This document shows positions 15,368-22,712 of a DNA stretch of 23,835 bases, piece by piece. Under the pieces are notes generated by a model that was given only the letters and a program-made list of their open reading frames with translations, searched no databases and was not told the origin of the DNA. Numbering within the stretch: the stretch's first letter is position 1; each line of letters opens with the position of its first letter. The position numbers were made by a program, and so were the translations under genes. Source of the stretch: JAIYDJ01 sp038246975. GTDB taxonomy: Bacteria; Pseudomonadota; Alphaproteobacteria; Rhodobacterales; Rhodobacteraceae. The DNA is taken from contig JBBRVJ010000034.1 of the NCBI GenBank assembly GCA_038246975.1, positions 1 through 23,835 on the forward strand, given 5' to 3'.

Positions 15368-16387
15368 ATGAGCAGACCGACAATCGAGGATGTCGCCCGA
15401 CTTTCCGGGGTTTCCATCGCAACGGTCAGCCGCTGTCTGCACATGCCCGGACTCGTGGCGGCCAAAACCCGTGAGCGGGTTCTGGCGGCGGTGCTTCAGA
15501 CCAACTACACGCTCAATTCCGCCGCGCAATCGCTGCGCCAGCGCCGGTCCAACACCGTCCTTGTGGTGGTGCCGGACATCGGCAACACCTTTTTCTCCGA
15601 GATTCTGGGCGGGATCGAACGCGAAGCCTCTGCCGCCGGTCTGACGATTCTCATTGGCGATTCGGGTCGCGACAAGGTGCGGGAAGAGGCTTACGTCAGG
15701 TATCTGCTGAACGGACGGGCCGATGGCGCGCTTCTTCTGGCCGAACCTCTGGCTGCCTGGTTCGGATTTCCGGCAATGAACGATCTGGGCATCAAGCCCA
15801 TCGTCACCATTTCCGAAGTCGGCCCGCACCATCCGACCACAGCAGTCACGATCGACAACGAGGCGGCGGCCTGTGCGGCGGTTTCGCATCTGATCGGTCA
15901 GGGCCACCGCCTGATCGCCCATCTGACCGGGCCGGTCACCAACATCCTGACGCGCGAGCGGCTGAACGGCTATCGCCGCGCGTTGCGCGATGCGGGGCTC
16001 GAATGCCGCGCGGACTATCAACTGCCGGGCGACTTCGGGGTGGCAAGCGGACGCGCGGCGTTTGACCTTTACAGCGCCCTGACCCTCAAACCGACCGCGA
16101 TCTTCTGCGCCAATGACGAAACCGCGATGGGGTTCATTTCTTCGGCGCATCATGCCGGGATCGAAGTGCCACGGGATATTTCGGTCGTGGGATTCGACGA
16201 TATTCACTTCGCGCAATCCTACATTCCGGCCTTGACCACCGTGCGCCAGCCGCGCGCCGAAATGGGTGCGGCGGGGATGCGGCTTTTGCTGTCGATCATC
16301 GCCAACGAGGCCCCCCCGTCGATCAGGCTGCCGTTCGAGCTGATCTTGCGCGACAGCACGGCGGTTCTTCCTCCGGCGCGGTTGTAG
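15368..16387 (+). CDS. LacI-family transcriptional regulator
   Basis: Regulator of 339 residues. ATG 15368 places the LacI helix-turn-helix at the normal position (about 5-24, TIEDVARLSGVSIATVSRCL); a GTG at 15356 is an alternative, and the open frame further upstream runs through the operator and is not used. After the hinge the ligand domain begins with NTVLVVVPDIGNTFFSEIL and continues with DGALLLAEPL, a TIDNEAAACAAVSHLIGQGH segment, an IFCANDETAMGF strand and a VVGFDDIHFAQ motif, all classical. It is divergent from the Rbs-type operon and probably represses it through the palindromes at 15271-15305. It ends 98 bp from the convergent catabolic operon and might also control it, but no matching operator is seen at that operon's start. 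Confidence 0.94.
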   Translation: MSRPTIEDVARLSGVSIATVSRCLHMPGLVAAKTRERVLAAVLQTNYTLNSAAQSLRQRRSNTVLVVVPDIGNTFFSEILGGIEREASAAGLTILIGDSGRDKVREEAYVRYLLNGRADGALLLAEPLAAWFGFPAMNDLGIKPIVTISEVGPHHPTTAVTIDNEAAACAAVSHLIGQGHRLIAHLTGPVTNILTRERLNGYRRALRDAGLECRADYQLPGDFGVASGRAAFDLYSALTLKPTAIFCANDETAMGFISSAHHAGIEVPRDISVVGFDDIHFAQSYIPALTTVRQPRAEMGAAGMRLLLSIIANEAPPSIRLPFELILRDSTAVLPPARL

Positions 16388-16485
16388 CCGGGCCTTCGCA
16401 CCCGCTGCCCGTCCGGTCTTGATACAATCGTTCTGGGTCGCGGCCATCTTGATGCCTGTCCGGTCGTTGCAGTCACGCGCGCATC

Positions 16486-17400
16486 CTATTTCACAAAAGG
16501 ACGCAGGATGTCTCTTGCCAACAGAAAGCCGCGTTTGACGGCGGCGTCCGATCCTTCAAAATTGCGGTCCTCGTGTTCGATGATCACCGGGCCATCATAT
16601 CCGGCGCGATACAGGCCCGAAAAGAAGTCGGCCCAGTTCACCTCGCCCAGTCCCGGCATTCGGGGCACCTGCCAACCGACGCCCAGCGACAGGATGCCGT
16701 TGTCGTAAAGCCCGTCGCGGTCGATCATCAGATCCTTGGCGTGAACATGAACCATGCGGCTGCCGAACTCGCGGATAAAGCGCGGCTGGTCGATCATCTG
16801 CCAGACCAGATGGCTGGGGTCGTAGTTCATGCCGACCGCATCGCCCCAAGTCTCGAAGATCCGCCGCCAGAGTTTTGGGGCATAGGCGATGTTGTGGCCG
16901 CCGGGCCATTCGTCCTGCGAAAAGATCATCGGGCAATTTTCGAAGGCGAGGACAACCCCGCAGTCGCGGGCATGCGCGATGATGGCGGGGAAAATCTGGA
17001 TCGCCCGCGTCCAGTTCTGGTCCACCGTCAGGCTTCGGTCGCCGCCGAGGAAGGTGTTCACCACGCCGACCCGCATCATCCCCGCCGCCGTGATCACCTT
17101 TTTCAGGTGGTCGATCACGCTGTCTCGGTGGGCAGCGTCGGTATGCAGCGGGTTCGGGTAATAACCGAGGGCCGACACCGACAGCCCTTTGTCGTCCAGC
17201 GCACCCATGATGTCGCGGGCATGGGCGGGCGTCATGCCGTCGACCGCCACATGCGCGGTCCCGGCGTAACGCCGCTTTTCTGCCCCTGCCGTGGGCCAGC
17301 AGGCGATCTCCAACGCTTCGAACCCCGCCGAGGCAGACCAGTCTGCGACCTGCATCAGGGTTTCATCGGCAAAGGGCGCGGTCAGCAAGCCGAGTTTCAT
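16486..17400 (-). CDS. Sugar phosphate isomerase/epimerase-type TIM barrel (AP endonuclease 2 fold)
   Basis: Cytoplasmic TIM-barrel enzyme of 304 residues from the xylose-isomerase-like family (also home of IolE, IolI, MocC and many keto-sugar epimerases). The expected metal site is complete: Glu154 in AFENCP, Asp194 and His197 in NYDPSHL, His220 in VHAKD, Glu275 in IIEHED. ATG 17400 is preceded by AGGGAGA; an upstream in-frame start at 17418 is less likely. It is the last gene of the catabolic operon, separated from the SDR before it by a 192-bp spacer. A divalent-metal-dependent isomerisation, epimerisation or dehydration of a keto-sugar or keto-cyclitol is likely; the exact reaction is not evident. 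Confidence 0.92.
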   Translation of the reverse strand: MKLGLLTAPFADETLMQVADWSASAGFEALEIACWPTAGAEKRRYAGTAHVAVDGMTPAHARDIMGALDDKGLSVSALGYYPNPLHTDAAHRDSVIDHLKKVITAAGMMRVGVVNTFLGGDRSLTVDQNWTRAIQIFPAIIAHARDCGVVLAFENCPMIFSQDEWPGGHNIAYAPKLWRRIFETWGDAVGMNYDPSHLVWQMIDQPRFIREFGSRMVHVHAKDLMIDRDGLYDNGILSLGVGWQVPRMPGLGEVNWADFFSGLYRAGYDGPVIIEHEDRNFEGSDAAVKRGFLLARDILRPFVK

Positions 17401-17592
17401 GGCAGTCTCCCTTCGCACAGCGGCGATGTTGACGCGGTGTGCGTTTCGGGGGGCGTGCAGCAGGGCGTCGCAGAATTGCGTCTGGTGGGGGCGATCTTCA
17501 AAACCTGCACAGGTCGAGGCTGCCGCCCATGAACGCCCTCGGCATGACGCAGCAGGATCGTCCCGGCGGCATCGGTGGTGATCCGGTGGCTG
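17401..17592. other. 192-bp spacer inside the catabolic operon, no gene recognised
   Basis: This is the only long gap in the otherwise overlapping operon. A 67-codon open frame on the minus strand fills it (Pro/Thr/Arg-rich, running through the ribosome-binding site of the isomerase gene), but it resembles no family I know and lacks a good start. It may hold a processing site, an internal promoter or the remnant of a lost gene. I see no strong hairpin. Confidence 0.4.
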
Positions 17593-18321
17593 TCAGGCAA
17601 TCGAATATCCCCCGTCGATCGGCAGGCAGACCCCGGTCATGAAGCTTGCCGCTGGCGAGGCAAGGAACAGGACAGGGCCGGCAATGTCTTCAGGCTGGCC
17701 CCAGCGGCCTATCGGAGTGCGCAGGTTGACGGCGGCGACATGGGCCGGGTCGGTGCGGCTGCGCGCGGATTGTTCGGTGACGATGAAACCGGGGGCCACG
17801 GCGTTGACCCGGATGCCGTCCGCCGCCCAGGCGATGGCCAGCGATTTGGTCAGCTGCACCACAGCGGCCTTGCTGGCCCCGTAGGCCGGATTTCGCGGGC
17901 TGCCGAAGCTGGCATACATCGACGCGATGTTGATCAACACACCGCCTCGAGCCTTCAGGTGCGGGTGAAAGGCCAGAGCGGTGCGGAACGTGCCGTGCAG
18001 GTTCACATCGACGACGCGCTGAAAGAAGGCGGGCGCCATTTCCTCGCCCCGCGCGGTGATGGCGGCGCAGTTTACCAGAATGTCGAGTTTTGCGGTGCTG
18101 GCGGCCAGTGTTTCAACTGCCGCAAGGTCGGTTACGTCCAGTTGGGTATAGGCGAACCGTGCGCGGTCAGCCTCGGCGGGTTCAGGTTCTGCCCCTGTGA
18201 TGGCGACGGTGGCCCCGGCATCCTGAAAGGCGCGGGCGATGGCTGCACCGATGCCTGCGCGGCTGGCACCGACGACAAGAACGGATGCTTTGCTGAAGTC
18301 AAACGGGTTGGGGTGGGTCAT
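17593..18321 (-). CDS. SDR-family oxidoreductase (classical short-chain dehydrogenase)
   Basis: NAD(P)-dependent short-chain dehydrogenase, 242 residues. The nucleotide-binding motif is GASRAGIG (18-25), NCAA (84-87) replaces the usual NNAG/NAAG, and the catalytic residues are Ser134, Tyr147 and Lys151 (AYGASK). The C-terminus has the typical GVCLPIDGGYSIA ending. ATG 18321 follows GGGGGATAGC, a good ribosome-binding site, 47 bp after the previous SDR gene; upstream in-frame sequence is the shadow of that gene and not used. Two unlike SDRs in a row fit sequential oxidation of hydroxyls on a sugar or cyclitol, or an oxidation-reduction inversion of one centre. Confidence 0.93.
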   Translation of the reverse strand: MTHPNPFDFSKASVLVVGASRAGIGAAIARAFQDAGATVAITGAEPEPAEADRARFAYTQLDVTDLAAVETLAASTAKLDILVNCAAITARGEEMAPAFFQRVVDVNLHGTFRTALAFHPHLKARGGVLINIASMYASFGSPRNPAYGASKAAVVQLTKSLAIAWAADGIRVNAVAPGFIVTEQSARSRTDPAHVAAVNLRTPIGRWGQPEDIAGPVLFLASPAASFMTGVCLPIDGGYSIA

Positions 18322-18368
18322 GCTATCCCCCGGTGCGGGTTTTGGGCTGCGCTGCGGTTCGACATCGG

Positions 18369-19145
18369 TCAAACGGCCCCTGTCACTTTCTGCTCGAAGT
18401 CGATCATCGTGCCGCTCATCGGGATGGACGCCTCGCCCAGCAGATAGATCGCCAGACGGGCGCATTCCTGTTCCGTAACCAGCCGGCCCAGCGGCATGCG
18501 CGCCGATTCCTCGGCGAACCAGCCAGAACCTCGACCGAGTATGTCAGCTTGCATCCGGTGCTCGGTTTCGGTGGCGACCCAGCCGAGATTGATGCCGTTC
18601 ACCCGGATGCGGTCGGCCATATGGGCGTGGGCGGCGTTGCGGGTCAGGGTGACCAAGGCCCCCTTGCTGCCCGAATAGACGGCAAGTTCGGGGGTGCCGC
18701 AATGGGTATTGATGCTGAGGATATTGACAATGGACCCCGCCGCACCGCGCGCCAGCATATCGGCAATGGCAGCCTGCATCAGAAAGAACGGCGCGCGGGC
18801 ATTGATTGCGAAAAGTTCGTCCCAGAGGGCGGGGGTTCCGGTGAGGACCGATCCGCGCGTGGTCAGCCCTGCCGCATTCACCAGACCGTCTATCCGGCCA
18901 AAGCGGGCGATGGCGGCGCGGGTAATTGCTGTTGGCGATGCCTGATCCATCAAATCGGCGGTCATACATTCGATTTGCGTCAGGACCGCCAGTTCGGCGG
19001 CGGTGCGGGCGCAGCCTTCGACGTCCTTGTCGGTCAGGACCAGCCCGCCAGTGCCTTCCTCCGCCGCGAGCCGGGCGATGGCGCGGCCGATGCCGCTGGC
19101 GGCACCTGTCACGACCACCACCTTGTCCGACAGCCCCATCTTCAC
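18369..19145 (-). CDS. SDR-family oxidoreductase (classical short-chain dehydrogenase)
   Basis: Short-chain dehydrogenase of 258 residues. TGAASGIG (13-20) binds the nucleotide, Asp39 after strand 2 (LTDKD) suggests NAD(H) over NADP(H), NAAG is at 90-93, and the catalytic residues are Ser144, Tyr157 and Lys161 (YSGSK). The C-terminus ends in SGTMIDFEQKVTGAV instead of the common DGG ending, a variant seen in sugar-related SDRs. The GTG at 19145 overlaps the stop of the PanB-like gene (GTGA) and has GGGGAA upstream; ATG 19139 is an alternative losing two residues. Coupled translation with the PanB-like gene hints at consecutive steps. Confidence 0.92.
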   Translation of the reverse strand: MKMGLSDKVVVVTGAASGIGRAIARLAAEEGTGGLVLTDKDVEGCARTAAELAVLTQIECMTADLMDQASPTAITRAAIARFGRIDGLVNAAGLTTRGSVLTGTPALWDELFAINARAPFFLMQAAIADMLARGAAGSIVNILSINTHCGTPELAVYSGSKGALVTLTRNAAHAHMADRIRVNGINLGWVATETEHRMQADILGRGSGWFAEESARMPLGRLVTEQECARLAIYLLGEASIPMSGTMIDFEQKVTGAV

Positions 19146-19939
19146 CCGCCGATTCCCCGCAGAAACGCCTCATGCTGTTCCGGGTCCATCCTGACCAGAT
19201 GACGGTCCTCGGGGAAGGCCCCGCTTGCCACGTCGTCGCGATATTCGGTAAAGGCGGCGATGCGTTCGGCTTGCAGGCGGTCATATTCGGCGGCGAAGTT
19301 GCGGTAGACCTTGGCGTGACGCGGCAGGTGGCCGCGGTTTTCGCCGAGGATATCCTCGGCAAACAGATACTGCGCGTCGCAGCCGGAGCCAGCGCCCATC
19401 GACCAGAGCAGCAGGTCCAGCCGTGCGCTGATCGCGGCTGCAACTTCGACGGGCACCACCTCGATCTCGACCGCAAAGGCTCCTGCGTCCTGATAGCGGC
19501 GGCATTCGAGGAACAGGGCTACGGCATCCGCTGCAGTCTTGCCCACCGCGCGGAAGCCGCCGGTCCAGGTGGCGCGCGACGGCACAAGCCCGACATGACC
19601 GACGATGGGAATGTATTCGCGCGCCAGATGTTCGACCGTGTGCAGGCTGCCGGAACAATACAGCGCATCGGCCCCCGCCTCGATCATCTGGCCCGAAAAG
19701 CGCAGGTATTCTTCGGCTCCGGCATATTCAAGATGGGTTTTGCCAGTCATGCTGAACACGCCGGGGGCTGCGGTGCGATAGTGGGGATGGGTGACCAGCG
19801 CGGGCGGGACGGACGCGATGTCGATGCCTGCCGCCTCGGCGGCGGCGGCCTCGTCCAGGGTGAAATAGCGCAGCATGGTCATCTGACCCTTGCCCTTGCG
19901 GGCCCTCAGGTCGGCGACAGTCAATCGCTTGCGCGTCAT
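19142..19939 (-). CDS. PanB-like (ketopantoate hydroxymethyltransferase-family) protein without the canonical metal ligands
   Basis: 265 residues, the same length as E. coli PanB (264). PanB features are visible along the chain: LTVADLRARKGKGQMTML at the start, PIVGHVGLVPSRATWTGGFR with the conserved GHxGL, a GAFAVEIEVVP strand carrying the position of catalytic Glu181, MGAGSGCDAQYLFAEDILG, and a FPEDRH ending. By eye alignment, the Mg ligands of E. coli PanB (Asp45, Asp84, Glu114) correspond to segments ASVPPAL, FSMTGK and YCSGSL without acidic residues. It is therefore unlikely to make ketopantoate. ATG 19939 overlaps the Rieske gene stop. Its place among oxygenase and SDR genes suggests a retro-aldol or C1-type reaction on a sugar-derived keto acid, but this is inference. 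Confidence 0.85.
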   Translation of the reverse strand: MTRKRLTVADLRARKGKGQMTMLRYFTLDEAAAAEAAGIDIASVPPALVTHPHYRTAAPGVFSMTGKTHLEYAGAEEYLRFSGQMIEAGADALYCSGSLHTVEHLAREYIPIVGHVGLVPSRATWTGGFRAVGKTAADAVALFLECRRYQDAGAFAVEIEVVPVEVAAAISARLDLLLWSMGAGSGCDAQYLFAEDILGENRGHLPRHAKVYRNFAAEYDRLQAERIAAFTEYRDDVASGAFPEDRHLVRMDPEQHEAFLRGIGG

Positions 19940-20256
19940 GCTGCACCAAGTGCGATTTCGATCCGCCCGCCGTTCAGACGGGCCGGATAGGTGGCCAGCG
20001 CCACGCAGACCGGCGCGCGAAGGGGTGCGCCGGTGCGATAATTGAAGCGGCCGTTGTGCTTGGGGCATTCGATGGTGTCGCCGATCACCAGACCTTCCGC
20101 CAAGTGGACCCTCTCGTGGGTGCACAGCCCGTCGGTCGCGAAAACCTCGCCCTTGGCCGAGCGGTAGATGGCAAAGGTGCGTCCGTCATGGTCGAAGCGG
20201 ATCACGTCCTCGGGGTCGATTTCATCGGCATCGCAGACGTCGGTCCAGTCGGTCAT
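19936..20256 (-). CDS. Rieske [2Fe-2S] ferredoxin (MocE-like)
   Basis: Small soluble electron carrier of 106 residues, a single Rieske domain of the BphA3/NirD/MocE kind. The cluster ligands are Cys45 and His47 (CTHE) and Cys64 and His67 (CPKHNGRF), 16 residues between the pairs. It should pass electrons to the membrane oxygenase encoded directly before it; both start/stop pairs around it overlap as ATGA, and GGAAGGAAA precedes ATG 20256. In rhizopine catabolism MocE has the same partner type (MocD). No ferredoxin reductase (MocF type) is encoded in the window, so that must come from elsewhere. The name mocE is not assigned, as this rests on type and context rather than a sequence comparison. 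Confidence 0.93.
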   Translation of the reverse strand: MTDWTDVCDADEIDPEDVIRFDHDGRTFAIYRSAKGEVFATDGLCTHERVHLAEGLVIGDTIECPKHNGRFNYRTGAPLRAPVCVALATYPARLNGGRIEIALGAA

Positions 20257-21374
20257 GCGGTTTCCTTCCAGTCGGAACGGGTGCTGCGGGCAACCTCTAC
20301 ATCATGCAGTTCAGCGCGGTAGGGGCGGGCGGTGGCGGGCAGGTGGCGCGGAATCGAATAGGCGGGATCGGTCCGTTGCCGCCACAGCGCGTGGATCATC
20401 CCGGCATAGGCCTGCGCAATCGAGTGGTCTGGTGGTGGCAGGTCATCCTTGATCAGCGCATGGAGGCGCGGCAGCGCATGATAGGGGACCATCGGGAACA
20501 TGTGGTGTTCGATGTGGTAGTTCATGTTCCAGTAGATCCAGCGGCTGATCGGATTCATGTAGACGGTCCGGCTGTTCAGACGGTGGTCCAGTACATCCTC
20601 GGCCAACCCGCCGTGCTGGATCAACCCCGTCATCACCATATGCCACGCCCCATAGATGCGCGGCCCACCGATCAGTATCAGCGGCAGGATCGACCCGATC
20701 GAAACGGCGGCGATCACAGTGGCCGCATAGATCGCCACATGGACCCTTGCCCAGAAAATCGCCTTGTGACGCTCGGTTTCGGGGATATAGTCGGCCTCGT
20801 CCGGGGTAATGATCCCGGCGGCGTTTTTCAGAAGCACCCGGAAATGCAGCCAGATATCGGGAATCCCTATAAAATGCAGCGCGGTCAGGGCGAGTTGCGG
20901 CGGGCGGAAATGGCCGATTTCGGGGTCGCGGCCCACGATGATCGTGTCGGTGTGGTGGCGCGCGTGGCTCCACCGCCAACTGACCGGATTGCGCATCACG
21001 AGGAACGAGGCAAAGTGATAGACCGCATCGTTCATCCAAGAGGTGCGAAACGCCGTGCCATGCCCGCATTCGTGCCAGCGGCTGTCACAGGCCGAGCCGT
21101 AAAGCACACCGTAAACCGCAAAGAACGGCACTGTCCACCAGGTGCCCCAGGTCAACACGCCGCCAATCCCTGACAGCGCCAGCAGCCCGATCCAGATCGC
21201 CGTATCGCGCAGGGCGGGGCCGTCGCGCCGTTGCATCAGGTCTTTCATCGCCTTGCGAGGAACGTCCGAGTGATACCATTCCGCCGAAGCAAGACCTGTG
21301 TCGATGGCATGGCGCGCCTCGGGGCCAGTCAGGCTGTAGTCGCGGGGGGTGTAGGGGGTGACTGTGGCGGTCAT
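20253..21374 (-). CDS. Membrane fatty-acid-desaturase-fold oxygenase (MocD-like)
   Basis: Integral membrane non-haem di-iron enzyme of 373 residues. Three histidine boxes are present: HECGH (101-105), HARHH (137-141) and HIEHH (287-291), plus an extra His in LIQHGGLAED (about 254) that often completes the iron set. Hydrophobic spans lie near 58-95, 160-185 and 205-248. The mix of desaturase fold with a Rieske ferredoxin in the same operon matches MocD/MocE, implicated in O-demethylation of the rhizopine 3-O-methyl-scyllo-inosamine. ATG 21374 has AAGGAG upstream and overlaps the DUF4432 stop. A lipid desaturase or hydroxylase role remains possible, but the carbohydrate context favours oxidation of a methylated sugar or cyclitol. 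Confidence 0.92.
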   Translation of the reverse strand: MTATVTPYTPRDYSLTGPEARHAIDTGLASAEWYHSDVPRKAMKDLMQRRDGPALRDTAIWIGLLALSGIGGVLTWGTWWTVPFFAVYGVLYGSACDSRWHECGHGTAFRTSWMNDAVYHFASFLVMRNPVSWRWSHARHHTDTIIVGRDPEIGHFRPPQLALTALHFIGIPDIWLHFRVLLKNAAGIITPDEADYIPETERHKAIFWARVHVAIYAATVIAAVSIGSILPLILIGGPRIYGAWHMVMTGLIQHGGLAEDVLDHRLNSRTVYMNPISRWIYWNMNYHIEHHMFPMVPYHALPRLHALIKDDLPPPDHSIAQAYAGMIHALWRQRTDPAYSIPRHLPATARPYRAELHDVEVARSTRSDWKETA

Positions 21375-22570
21375 GCAGGCTCCTTGCCGGTCTGTGCTGC
21401 GCCGTGAAGGGGGGCGAACTGCCCTGTCGGGGGTGGATAATCGGTGTCGGGCTGCCAGGCGATGGCGGCGATCCGGGCTACGGTATCCGCGATGGCAGTC
21501 GCACCGTCCAGCACGCGAAAGCGAGTCACATAATTGCGCGCGTCACCTGCTTCGAGCCAGATCATCTCGCCTCGCGCCCGTGCCGCCAGATTGCCAAGGG
21601 CGTGATGGGTCGACGGCTCTACCCCCATCACATAATGCCCGGCCTGAAAGTTTTGCCATTGATAGGCGCAGGGCAGTTGGGCGGCCTGCGTCTCGATCTC
21701 GATTCCAAATCCGATGCGGTCGTTGATCACCGCGACGGGGACCAGACCATTGGCGTCGGCGGCCATCTCGTGTTCCCAGACCTGCTCGCCAAAGCCTCTG
21801 ATCGGCGGTGGGCAACGGCGATAGCCGACACCTTGGGCCTCTAGCGCGTCGGCGTGAGTTGCCCAGACCACTTGCCGGATCGGCGCGACATAGCGCGCGC
21901 CGTCGTCGATCACCGGATAGCCCAGATTGATATGGTAGAAGAACATATGCGGCGTGCTGGCGAAGCCTGCGTTTACCACGCGGTCGGTCAACCGCACCTC
22001 GTTGCCACCAAGATCAGCCTCGATCCGGCGGTGGAGATGCAGCACCTCGCCAAAGACGGCGGCCTGCACCACTACGCCTTCGGCCCATAGAATGCAGCGG
22101 TCGCCGTCCCACCGCTCTCCATAACCGGTCAGTCGGGCGGGGATCGTGCCGATCCTTCCGTGCAGACCGTGACGCGCCGTGGCGCGGCGGGGATAGTTGT
22201 AGGTTTCGGCGGGCACTTCTTCGGGGCCCAGGATGTGGTCGAGGCCGCAAGTGTTGAGAAACCCCGAGAAAGAGCGTGTCCAGCCCAGCCCCTGCTCGCC
22301 CTCGGGGTCGTGCAGACCGGGATGGCGGAAGCCGGTTGGGGAATGCCAGCCGATGGCCCGTCCGTTGTGCGACAACTCCGAGATATCCATGGCGCGGTCG
22401 ATCAGGACCGAAAAGCACAGGCCTGACCCCGTGCGAAACTCCAACATCCTCTGGCCGCGCTCGACCCCGTCGCCCAGCGTGACGAGGCGCACACCGCCGA
22501 ATTGGGAAAGGCTGCCGGTATGGGTGGCGATTGTCGCCGCATCCATTGATCTGCCGTAAAGCTGTGTCAT
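21371..22570 (-). CDS. DUF4432-family protein (aldose 1-epimerase-like)
   Basis: 399 residues, related to the galactose-mutarotase-like beta-sandwich superfamily. Typical stretches are LYGR at the start, GVERGQRMLEFRTGSGL, SVLIDRAMDISEL, the GFLNTCGLDHILG segment with Cys and His, a HGLHGRIGTIPA motif, FYHINLGYPVIDDGA, and YVMGVEPSTHH near the end. Such proteins are found in sugar catabolic operons and probably interconvert anomers or bind a carbohydrate; the precise activity is not established. It is the first gene of the catabolic operon. ATG 22570 has no good ribosome-binding site, but a short in-frame open frame ends 9 nt upstream (see 22580-22636); ATG 22546 is a less likely start because it would cut off the conserved LYGR. 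Confidence 0.9.
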   Translation of the reverse strand: MTQLYGRSMDAATIATHTGSLSQFGGVRLVTLGDGVERGQRMLEFRTGSGLCFSVLIDRAMDISELSHNGRAIGWHSPTGFRHPGLHDPEGEQGLGWTRSFSGFLNTCGLDHILGPEEVPAETYNYPRRATARHGLHGRIGTIPARLTGYGERWDGDRCILWAEGVVVQAAVFGEVLHLHRRIEADLGGNEVRLTDRVVNAGFASTPHMFFYHINLGYPVIDDGARYVAPIRQVVWATHADALEAQGVGYRRCPPPIRGFGEQVWEHEMAADANGLVPVAVINDRIGFGIEIETQAAQLPCAYQWQNFQAGHYVMGVEPSTHHALGNLAARARGEMIWLEAGDARNYVTRFRVLDGATAIADTVARIAAIAWQPDTDYPPPTGQFAPLHGAAQTGKEPA

Positions 22571-22710
22571 GTCGATGGGTCAGGTTTCGCTGGTCCGGCG
22601 GGGGGCCGGTTGGGGATCAGGGTTTGCGGGGGTCATGCTGTGTGTGATGTTGGGCAGTTGTGCGTGTTGAGGGGGTTTGCGGCCCGGCCCTGCTGATCTA
22701 GCATCTGTCG
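22571..22710 (-). promoter_or_regulatory. Long C/A-rich, G-poor leader of the catabolic operon
   Basis: On the minus strand positions 22680-22611 contain 34 C, 23 A, 7 G and 6 T. Such C-rich, G-poor RNA is unstructured and resembles Rho loading sequence. Just before the gene a short stem CCGGC/GCCGG (22609-22605 with 22599-22595) interrupts it. The promoter is probably upstream, near the dyad at 22713-22746; TGCTAGAT (22704-22697) is a possible -10 element, without a convincing -35. Confidence 0.35.
22580..22636 (-). other. Possible 18-codon proline-rich leader frame, in frame with the DUF4432 gene
   Basis: ATG 22636 starts MTPANPDPQPAPRRTSET and stops at TGA 22582-22580, three codons before and in the same frame as the DUF4432 start. 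Five of 18 residues are Pro. No ribosome-binding site is visible, so translation is doubtful. It may be a leader peptide, a former N-terminal extension cut by a stop codon, or chance. Confidence 0.2.
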
Positions 22711-22712
22711 CC

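Noticed and set aside
16408..16465. Direct repeat CCCGTCCGGTC / CCTGTCCGGTC between the LacI gene and the catabolic operon
   Set aside because: Two short copies without inversion or T-run; neither a terminator nor an attachment site can be supported.
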